Assembly (NCBI GenBank): GCA_000702025.1
Contig: JNKJ01000038.1
Coordinates: 1-55,257, forward strand
Source: Blautia schinkii DSM 10518
Lineage (GTDB): Bacteria; Bacillota; Clostridia; Lachnospirales; Lachnospiraceae
DNA length: 55,257 nucleotides
Reading direction: 5' to 3'
The notes beneath the pieces are model-generated. The model ran no database searches. It was not told the origin of the DNA and saw nothing but the letters and a program-made list of their open reading frames with translations. This document shows, one piece after another, positions 7,913 through 14,679 of the stretch; the first letter of the stretch is position 1; each line of letters begins with the position of its first letter. A program made the position numbers and the translations under genes.

Positions 7913-8142
7913 TAGGACTGCATCAGCAAGCCTATATCACCATATATCGTGATTAAGCGTAAAGCCAATTCAGTCCTAAATACAGAATTTCATATTAAGT
8001 GACAATTACTTAACAACGCAAAACATATTGTGTTATGTTATTGCAAGTAACTGCTGTTTGATAGATTTTTAATAAAACAGGCCTGCCCTATCTCCAAATC
8101 ACCATGCCAAATGGCATTTTTTCGTAGGACTAAATCAGCAAA
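7913..8142. repeat. Repeated AGGACT motifs near the element end (possible integrase arm sites)
   Basis: TAGGACTGCATCAGCAAG (7913-7930) and TAGGACTAAATCAGCAAA (8125-8142) are direct repeats matching at 15 of 18 positions. An inverted partial copy (CAGTCCTAAA) is at 7971-7980. The 395 bp between the last element gene and the broken subtilase hold no convincing gene. Small direct and inverted repeats close to an element terminus are typical of recombinase arm-binding sites. Confidence 0.4.
8104..8122 (+). terminator. Small hairpin with T-run near the element end
   Basis: ATGCCA-AA-TGGCAT followed by a run of T on the plus strand. The loop is tight, so the hairpin may be weak. It may also be part of the terminal repeat structure. 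Confidence 0.3.
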
Positions 8143-8167
8143 ATCCCCTTTATTTATCGGATTCTTA

Positions 8168-8581
8168 CTAACTTGGCAATATAATAACATGTTTCCCCGA
8201 ATCAATGATAGCCACCGCCGTCCCTCTCCCGCAAAGCTGCAGATAAGGGTGATTGTGCAGTCTGATAATTCCGGAAGCATTCAGACTTTCCGTGTCCATA
8301 TACGTATAGCATTGGGGAATGGAATTATAGGAATAGCTGTTAATTTCCAGTTGTCCCACCTCTGCCATAGGTATATAAAACACACCGAAAATCTCATTGA
8401 TAACCTCAAAGCTCGCCCCGGGCAGCAGCCCCTGTGTCCCCGGCACATTATGAAGGTACCTGACAATAAAATCCCCGAAGCGTTCACTCTGAGCCGGCAC
8501 TTCCGCCTCCTGCTCATCGGCTTCGGGGATTTCCTGTTGTATCTGTATCATGTCTGCTTCGTAATCTTCAGGTCCGAACAT
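8168..8581 (-). pseudogene. Subtilase (S8 peptidase) gene cut by the mobile element
   Basis: 137 codons. The first 129 look like the N-terminus of a Clostridia-type S8 peptidase: after a propeptide-like acidic start comes GASFEVINEIFGVFYIP and then GRGTAVAIIDSG, which is the catalytic Asp motif of subtilases. Right after IIDSG (plus-strand position about 8194) the frame changes into unrelated residues and stops. The His and Ser parts of the triad are missing and are not elsewhere in the window. The simplest reading is that the element of 1-8194 inserted into this gene. A downstream half should exist beyond the other end of the element. Confidence 0.8.
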
Positions 8582-8634
8582 ACATGAATCCTTTCAAAGA
8601 ATACTTGTTACACACTATGCTTATTATCCTGAAA

Positions 8635-10578
8635 CTATTCAGCGAATATTTTCCTCTTATATCCCAAATACGTTGCTGCGAAATAAATACAGTAAATCAA
8701 TAAGAACAATCCCAGGCTTAACAGAATCGCCAGAATCAATGTATTCACAGTCAGCATAGAACTCATAAGCAATCTATGAATCTCTTCCGAGAGAAAAACG
8801 CTGACCGGTACAGGAATAAGTATAGGAATCAAGAAATAAATCCCTGTCTGCTTAAATATTATCTTGCTAATACGGTCTTCCTCCACTCCAAGCTTCGATA
8901 ACACTTGATAACGGTAGCGGTATTTGGAAGCATCACTTAACTGTTGTACAGCCAGCACGGTTGCCGCCACGCAGACAAAGATCAATGCCAGATAAAACAA
9001 AGCAAAGGAAAAGATAACCACTGTTGAAGTTCTGGAAGCTTCTACTGCCCCATTCGTGGTAAACACATCAATCCCATTATCCTCACGCTCAGAAAAAATG
9101 AAATCTTCTATTACCTGCGTATCCTTTGCACTCACCGGTTTCTTTGTTTCTATTGCCAGGCAGGTGTGATATACCGGAAGCGTCTCTGCTACGTCATCCG
9201 CCACGATCACTACAAATCCTGTACCGTGAAAGCCTGCTCCTGTATTGAAGGATTTCGTCAGTACCTGCTCAATGTTCATGCTTTTTCCTGCAATTGAAAT
9301 CTCTGTAATTCCCTTTGCTTTTATCTGCTCTTTTGCCTTTCCTATCCCTACAACCAGGCATCCTCCATCCGAAAAACTTACCGGCTCATATCCAAGAGCA
9401 TCCCACAGCACTTCAAAGTCACTCTGCGCCATAACGGTCACTCCTTCAATATATCCGCGCACATCCAACGTGTCATAAAACGACATATCACTGTCTAAAT
9501 AAAGCGGATAAGTACGCTCAAATAAAATGCCATAATTCTCTTCGATAAAATCATGCGCTTTCTCTAAATCCTCCGCGCCTGCCTGTGAGGATATTGCCAC
9601 CTCAAATCCCTGCACTTCTGCGATCTGCTCATCAAAGAAGTTTTCAAACAGTACGGCGAGCTGAGTGGCCGTCAATGTCAAAGTCAGAAGGAGCGCCAGG
9701 GTTCCCATGGTCTTTCCGATGGTATTCAATTTTGCAGTCAATCCTCGAAGAAGAAACAGGCGGTTCCCCTGGTATTTATATTCATGTCCAAAAAGCAGCG
9801 TCTTCACAATAAATGTGGTGACTGTGGTATAAATCCCATAAATTCCAATCACAACCGCTGCAATGGAAGCGAAAAACAAATATCCGGAACCGTTTGCCTC
9901 CATACCTGCACGACTGGCGAAATAAACACCAATGCAGCCAAGCACTTCTAACAGCATGGAAATCACAAACCACCCAATGCTTCTTTTCGATGTTTTCTTT
10001 CCCTTATCCGACTGCAGATTCGCATAAAGCAGCTCGTGGATTTCCACTTTCTTTAAATAACGTCTCATACGGAGCATCACATTTCCGTAGATGAGCGCAG
10101 CATAAAGAATCGTCAGGCCAAACGCTTCCCACGAAAACAGCATCTCAATCTGATAGCTGGCCTGAAACATATTTACAATGATCATAGACATTATATGGTA
10201 TAGAAAAGTTCCAAACACAAATGCTGCCGCAAGTGCTCCACAGCCAATCAGAATCATTTCTTTTACAAAAATCCCGGCAATTTTCTCATTAGGAATACCG
10301 AGAAGCATATAAGTGCCGAATTCCCGGCTGCGTCTTTCCAGCATAAATTTCGTCATATAGTGGATGAGCCAGCCAATCACCCAGACAACAACAAAGGAAA
10401 ATGCAATTACGATGACCGTCAGCATGTTCATCTCCGCACTCATGCTCTTGATCTCATCGGAAAAAGCCAGGAGATTAAATGCATACATCAGTGCCAGGGA
10501 TAATACCAGAGTGAGAAAATAAATAATGTAATCTCTTGCAGAGTGCCGGGCGTTTTTCCATACAATATTAGTTGTCAT
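8635..10578 (-). CDS. bceB: BceB-type ABC permease (antimicrobial peptide resistance)
   Basis: 647 residues, the usual BceB size. About ten membrane segments are visible, with a FtsX-like core near 60-150, a large extracellular region at about 315-510 between membrane segments, and a second FtsX-like block near 520-640. The large loop in BceB proteins binds peptide antibiotic-lipid complexes and the permease also signals to BceS. The start overlaps the end of bceA by 11 bp, so the two are co-translated. Known BceAB systems give resistance to bacitracin, lantibiotics or defensins. The actual ligand cannot be read from sequence. Confidence 0.92.
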   Translation of the reverse strand: MTTNIVWKNARHSARDYIIYFLTLVLSLALMYAFNLLAFSDEIKSMSAEMNMLTVIVIAFSFVVVWVIGWLIHYMTKFMLERRSREFGTYMLLGIPNEKIAGIFVKEMILIGCGALAAAFVFGTFLYHIMSMIIVNMFQASYQIEMLFSWEAFGLTILYAALIYGNVMLRMRRYLKKVEIHELLYANLQSDKGKKTSKRSIGWFVISMLLEVLGCIGVYFASRAGMEANGSGYLFFASIAAVVIGIYGIYTTVTTFIVKTLLFGHEYKYQGNRLFLLRGLTAKLNTIGKTMGTLALLLTLTLTATQLAVLFENFFDEQIAEVQGFEVAISSQAGAEDLEKAHDFIEENYGILFERTYPLYLDSDMSFYDTLDVRGYIEGVTVMAQSDFEVLWDALGYEPVSFSDGGCLVVGIGKAKEQIKAKGITEISIAGKSMNIEQVLTKSFNTGAGFHGTGFVVIVADDVAETLPVYHTCLAIETKKPVSAKDTQVIEDFIFSEREDNGIDVFTTNGAVEASRTSTVVIFSFALFYLALIFVCVAATVLAVQQLSDASKYRYRYQVLSKLGVEEDRISKIIFKQTGIYFLIPILIPVPVSVFLSEEIHRLLMSSMLTVNTLILAILLSLGLFLLIYCIYFAATYLGYKRKIFAE

Positions 10579-11332
10579 GGCTGTCCTTACCTCCCATCAG
10601 AGTGACTACATCAAGAATCTCCTGGAAAAATTCCCGTCTGGTCTTATCTCCCCTTCGGATTTCCGTAAAAATCATTCCATCCTTTAAAAACAGGATTCTT
10701 GAGCAATAGCTTGCGGAAAATACATCATGAGTAACCATCAAAATCGTTGCTGCCCGGTCGCGGTTCAAACTCTTAAATGATTCCAAAAGCATCTGCGCGG
10801 AGTGGGAATCCAGGGCCCCTGTTGGCTCATCTGCCAGCAAGAGGCTTGGCTTATTGATGATTGCTCTTGCACAAGCGCACCGCTGCCTCTGGCCGCCGGA
10901 AACCTCTGAGGGCATTTTAGAAAGGGCATCCCGAATCCCCAGCTGCTCCGCTGCAGTTATGACTTTGTTATAAACCGCCTCTTTGGGTACTCCCTTAATC
11001 GTGAGCGCCAGACCAATATTCTCTTCCAAGGTAAAGTTATCAAGCAGGTTAAAATCCTGGAATACAAAGCCTAATTTCTCCATCCGGAATTTCGCCAGTT
11101 CTTTATTTTTTAATTGTGTAATGTCGGCTCCTTCCAGATAGATATGCCCCGCAGTTACCCGGTGTATGGTAGCAATGGCATTTAATAATGTGGTTTTGCC
11201 GCTTCCGCTCGAACCCATGATGCCCAAAAACTCGCCCTTCTCTACCTCAAAGGATACATGATTGAGCGCCTTTGTGATATTCCCTTTGGAACCGTAATAT
11301 TTATCTACATTTTCAATTCGAAGTAATGGCAT
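10568..11332 (-). CDS. bceA: BceA-type ABC transporter ATPase
   Basis: 254 residues. Walker A GSSGSGKTT at about residues 39-47, Q-loop FVFQDFNLLDNFT, signature VSGGQRQR at about 142-149, Walker B LLLADEPTGALD, and the switch histidine in MVTHD. These follow the MacB/LolD/BceA subfamily pattern. It is the energy subunit for the adjacent BceB permease. It has its own upstream promoter with a BceR box, which separates it from the bceRS genes by 184 bp. The start ATG lies after a GGGAGG-like site (GGCAGGGAGGACAT). Confidence 0.94.
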   Translation of the reverse strand: MPLLRIENVDKYYGSKGNITKALNHVSFEVEKGEFLGIMGSSGSGKTTLLNAIATIHRVTAGHIYLEGADITQLKNKELAKFRMEKLGFVFQDFNLLDNFTLEENIGLALTIKGVPKEAVYNKVITAAEQLGIRDALSKMPSEVSGGQRQRCACARAIINKPSLLLADEPTGALDSHSAQMLLESFKSLNRDRAATILMVTHDVFSASYCSRILFLKDGMIFTEIRRGDKTRREFFQEILDVVTLMGGKDSHDN

Positions 11333-11427
11333 TTTATGTCCTCCCTGCCGTGTCTGTTTTGATAATTTGAAGCGATTCAGTTGCGATTATCGTAACAATC
11401 AAGGTACTGAACAGTTCCGATAAATTG

Positions 11428-11471
11428 ATTATAGCAAAACGCCTTATCAAATAACACTTACAGAGTTGTTA
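11428..11471 (-). promoter_or_regulatory. BceR-dependent promoter of bceAB
   Basis: The minus strand reads TAACA-ACTC-TGTAA (11458-11471), a perfect match to the BceR-type operator TNACA-N4-TGTAA. A TATAAT -10 box follows at 11428-11433. The -35 position has only TGTTAT, as expected for a promoter that needs an activator. This ties bceAB expression to the adjacent two-component system. Confidence 0.75.
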
Positions 11472-11516
11472 TGATTTCTTCCCCCCGCCGCCGGCCCAGG
11501 CCTCATCCTTACTGCC

Positions 11517-12530
11517 TTATGCATCAAGCTGGTGAAAGTCTGTAATTGGAAATCCAATCGTGACCGTAGTGCCAACACCTTCATCAGATTCTATATTAAG
11601 AAGAAGTCCTAATTTTTCACATAAACGCCGTGTGAGATAAAGTCCCATGCCTGTGGCGTCTCTTTTTTTCCGGTCCTTTCCGGTAAAGCCTTTCTCATAA
11701 ATCCGCAGCATATCCGCCTTAGAAATACCGCATCCGTTATCTTTGACAAGCAGAGATATCATTCCGGCTTGTTTGACTGCTTGAATCGTAATCTTACCTT
11801 TTTTATTTTCTACATATTTCACGGCATTAGACAGAACCTGACCGAAAATATATCCTACCCACTTAGAATCTGTATACACCACCGCTTCCAGGTTGTCCAC
11901 TTCCAGCCGGATTCCCTTTTGCAGGATGACAGAACGGTATTCCTGCATGACCGGAAGCAGCGCATCCACCAGAGAAAAACAACTGATAAAATAATCATGC
12001 TCCACCGCACCGCTTCTGGCATAGTAAAGCGCCTGATTTACCAAAGCGTCAATCCTTTTGATTTCTTTCTGAAGCGTTTGAGTTTCCTGCGTTGGATGAT
12101 TCGTACAATACAGCTCAATCGCTGAGATTGGATTTTTCACTTCATGAATCCAGCTTTCGATATATTCCTTATATTCCCGGCTTGCTGCGGAAATCTCATC
12201 AATACGGTTCAGCATCGCATGGTTGGCTGCTCTGCTGCATTCAAAATACAATTTTCCCATGGCATCAGACGGTGTTTTTATTACTTCTGTAAAAACATAT
12301 TTTTCTTCCAGGCTGTCAAAGGTCTCTTCCAGTTCTGTATATCGTCTTTTCTGCGCACGATAATCAATTCCACAATAAATAAAAACCACTCCCAGCCATA
12401 CCGCCAGGATACTAAAAAGCGCTCCCACAGGCATTCCCATCATCGCCAAAAATACTTCAAGTACAATTAAGAAAAAAGCCTGCAGCAATAATGCTCCTGC
12501 ACGCTCCTCCAAATATATTCCTGTTTTCAT
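11517..12530 (-). CDS. bceS: BceS-type intramembrane-sensing histidine kinase
   Basis: 337 residues. Two membrane helices lie within residues 12-55 with almost no extracellular loop, the mark of intramembrane-sensing kinases that take their signal from BceB. A linker follows, then the phospho-acceptor box SWIHEVKNPISAIE at about 147-160 and an HATPase domain with NAVKY, DNGCGI and GMGLYL (about 235-310). It overlaps bceR by 4 bp (ATGA), so the two are translationally coupled. It should phosphorylate BceR when the permease meets its peptide ligand. Confidence 0.93.
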   Translation of the reverse strand: MKTGIYLEERAGALLLQAFFLIVLEVFLAMMGMPVGALFSILAVWLGVVFIYCGIDYRAQKRRYTELEETFDSLEEKYVFTEVIKTPSDAMGKLYFECSRAANHAMLNRIDEISAASREYKEYIESWIHEVKNPISAIELYCTNHPTQETQTLQKEIKRIDALVNQALYYARSGAVEHDYFISCFSLVDALLPVMQEYRSVILQKGIRLEVDNLEAVVYTDSKWVGYIFGQVLSNAVKYVENKKGKITIQAVKQAGMISLLVKDNGCGISKADMLRIYEKGFTGKDRKKRDATGMGLYLTRRLCEKLGLLLNIESDEGVGTTVTIGFPITDFHQLDA

Positions 12531-13189
12531 ACCTTTTCCTTTCCCACCACATACCCTTTTCGCGGAATGGTGCGGACAAAATCAGCAAGGGAAGTTCCAT
12601 CCAGACGCTTTCTTATCCGGGATAAATTTACATTTAGTATATTTTCGTCTACAAAGAGTTTATTTTCCCAGAGATATTCAATCAACTCGTCTTTTCCAAC
12701 AATCTTTGGATGGTTTCTAAACAGATAATATAAAATCTGCTGTTCTTTCTTTGAAAGTTCAAATACTTCCTGCCCATCTGTAAGCTGCCCAAACACAAGG
12801 TCTAAAGTCACGCCGTCCACAACCAGCTTATCCTGACCTTTCTCCAATAGCTTTTGAATCCGCAGCAAAAGAACCGTCAGATGATAAGGCTTACGGATAT
12901 AATCGTCGCCGCCTGCCTGAAATCCTTGAATCTCACTCTGTACCGCCTCCTGGCTGGTCACAAAAATAATCGGAACATCCAGCTGCTTCCTAACCTTCTG
13001 ACAGAGCAAAATCCCGTCCTCTTTTCCAAGTCCCACATCCAATAAAATCAAATCAGGCTTCTCTTCGCAAATCTGCGCTTCTGTCGGAATATATTCCGGA
13101 GCCGCAGCTTCAAAACCATTGTTTTCCAGAAAAGTCTGCAGCTCTTCGCGCACCATTTCTTCATCTTCGATAATTAAAATCTTCTTCAT
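12527..13189 (-). CDS. bceR: BceR-type OmpR-family response regulator
   Basis: 220 residues. The receiver domain (1-115) has acidic residues EDEE near 8-11, the phospho-Asp in LILLDVGLG (about residue 52) and the conserved Lys in YIRKPY. The C-terminal winged helix (about 125-218) carries LSKKEQQILYYL and VNLSRIRKRLDG. It is first in the bceRS operon. A matching operator before bceA shows its likely target. Confidence 0.93.
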   Translation of the reverse strand: MKKILIIEDEEMVREELQTFLENNGFEAAAPEYIPTEAQICEEKPDLILLDVGLGKEDGILLCQKVRKQLDVPIIFVTSQEAVQSEIQGFQAGGDDYIRKPYHLTVLLLRIQKLLEKGQDKLVVDGVTLDLVFGQLTDGQEVFELSKKEQQILYYLFRNHPKIVGKDELIEYLWENKLFVDENILNVNLSRIRKRLDGTSLADFVRTIPRKGYVVGKEKV

Positions 13190-13448
13190 TGTGCAGTCTG
13201 ACTATACCTCCTCACCAATCCGATAACGAGTATTACCTATAAAGCTTTGTTAACTAAATTATACCCTTTAAACGCTTCCTCCACAACCAAAATATCGAAA
13301 TCAGACCGCAATTCTTGCCCCTGCTTTCGTACTATTATCCTATCCGTACTCATATAATTAGCAATCTTTTATCTGGTCTTTTTGGAAAAATTACGATATA
13401 ATCAGCTTGGTATATCTCAGTCTATTACATAAAGTGAGGAAAACGATT
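13190..13448. other. Divergent intergenic region bceR / YczE-like gene
   Basis: 258 bp with no gene. It must carry the bceRS promoter on the minus strand and the promoter of the plus-strand membrane protein. AT-rich stretches near 13370-13400 (TTACGATATAATC) offer a TATAAT -10 for the plus-strand gene. No clear operator was seen. Confidence 0.4.
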
Positions 13449-14123
13449 ATGAATGAAAAAAATAAACAAACCTTCGCCGCCGATACCTCCGGGCGGTCCG
13501 CATCGGATTGGGCCAAAGCACTTCTCGTACTGCTGGCGGGCCTGACCATTGCTCATTTAGGGGTAACCCTATTCTTATTATCAGAAATGGGAACCGATAC
13601 CTTCACCGTTTTTATCCAGGGCCTGGCAAGAACCTTCGGTCTTACTGTAGGAACCATGCACGTAATTATCCTGGTGATTCTCATGCTCCTCATGCTTGTG
13701 TTTACAAAAGGCTACATAAAACCCGGCTCCGTTGTGTGCGCCTTCTGCGGCGGTCCGATCATAGACCTTTTCACCTGGGTGTTCGGCGACTATATCAATG
13801 CAGGCTCCGGTATGGTTATCCGGATCCTGAGCATGATCACAGGCTGTATCATACTGGCGCTCGGTATGTCTGTGGTGATCAACAGCAATGCGGGCACAGG
13901 ACCGAACGACCTCGTGGCTATCATTCTCTCAGATAAGCTTACCTTTGTGGAATTCCGCTGGGTAAGAGTGGGCTGTGATGTTTTCTTTGTTGCGTTAGGC
14001 TGGGTGCTTGGCGGCACTGTGGGTGTGGGCACAGTGGTGGCCGTGTTCCTCACAGGTCCTCTTGTACAATTCTGGCTGCCTAAGACAAAAAAAATTGTGC
14101 GGAAGGTTGTTCCGGAATCGTAA
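13449..14123 (+). CDS. YczE/YyaS/YitT-family membrane protein
   Basis: 224 residues from the ATG at 13449, which has a GTGAGG site about 10 bp upstream. A longer frame opens 42 bp earlier without a good site. Five to six membrane segments are spread through the protein. Family-like features are LLSEMGTDTFTVFIQGLA near the start and the glycine- and asparagine-rich motif INSNAGTGPNDLVAIILSDK in the middle (NAGTGPND is characteristic of YczE-like proteins). The substrate is unknown. It is one of only three plus-strand genes in the window. Confidence 0.85.
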   Translation: MNEKNKQTFAADTSGRSASDWAKALLVLLAGLTIAHLGVTLFLLSEMGTDTFTVFIQGLARTFGLTVGTMHVIILVILMLLMLVFTKGYIKPGSVVCAFCGGPIIDLFTWVFGDYINAGSGMVIRILSMITGCIILALGMSVVINSNAGTGPNDLVAIILSDKLTFVEFRWVRVGCDVFFVALGWVLGGTVGVGTVVAVFLTGPLVQFWLPKTKKIVRKVVPES

Positions 14124-14193
14124 TAAAGCAGAGGGTCCCCTGAAACATAATTATTTTCGTTTAATTGGTTTCGTATAACTATTTTCAGCAGAA

Positions 14194-14255
14194 ATGCCCG
14201 GTACCATACTATTCCATCTTTATGCAGACAGAACAACATGGCACCGGGCATTTTC
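14194..14255. terminator. Bidirectional hairpin between convergent genes
   Basis: ATGCCCGGTACCAT (14194-14207) pairs with ATGGCACCGGGCAT (14238-14251), with one mismatch and a 30-nt loop, followed by TTTTC on the plus strand. It sits between the convergent YczE-like gene and the minus-strand membrane gene. Confidence 0.6.
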
Positions 14256-14266
14256 GCCTTAATTCC

Positions 14267-14608
14267 TCATTTATGATCTTCCTGCCGCAGAAACTCCACG
14301 AACGCAAAGATAATCGAAATCACTGTAAGAACAGCAATAATCAATTCCGCCATATTATTGGCATAGTCACACTGCTCGGGAACAAACGCTCCCAAAGCCA
14401 GAAAGTATATGCACCACACAAGCCCTATGCAAAGCATAAAAAACGTAACATACTTTAAAATAAAAGCCAGCTTGTTCATGAGCTTTTTAGCCGCTCTGCT
14501 CTTCTTTTCGGAATATTGCTTTTTCCTCACAAACTTAAACCCGCCCAACAAGAAACCAACTACAATACCAAATGATACTGCCTTGCATATAAGAAAAAAA
14601 GTGTCCAT
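14267..14608 (-). CDS. Small membrane protein, unknown
   Basis: 113 residues with three hydrophobic segments (about 4-25, 47-72 and 83-103) and a basic loop (KFVRKKQYSEKKSRAAKK) after the first. I do not recognise the family. The gene sits directly downstream of its own extended -10 promoter, which is nearly identical to the promoter of the RecD2 helicase gene next to it, so the two may be co-regulated. Confidence 0.6.
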   Translation of the reverse strand: MDTFFLICKAVSFGIVVGFLLGGFKFVRKKQYSEKKSRAAKKLMNKLAFILKYVTFFMLCIGLVWCIYFLALGAFVPEQCDYANNMAELIIAVLTVISIIFAFVEFLRQEDHK

Positions 14609-14636
14609 TATCCGCCCGCCTTTCTGAACTATGCTT

Positions 14637-14665
14637 AGAATAACATTTGTGAGTCAATGTTGCAA
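14637..14665 (-). promoter_or_regulatory. Extended -10 promoter of the small membrane protein gene
   Basis: The minus strand reads TTGCAA (14660-14665), 17-bp spacer, TATTCT (14637-14642) with a TG at the extended -10 position. The 21 bp at 14627-14647 recur exactly at 17567-17587. Confidence 0.7.
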
Positions 14666-14679
14666 GCAGATACTGCGGA

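Noticed and set aside
8038..8280. 80-codon minus-strand frame crossing the element junction
   Set aside because: It overlaps the subtilase fragment in another frame and spans the insertion junction, so it is unlikely to be a gene.
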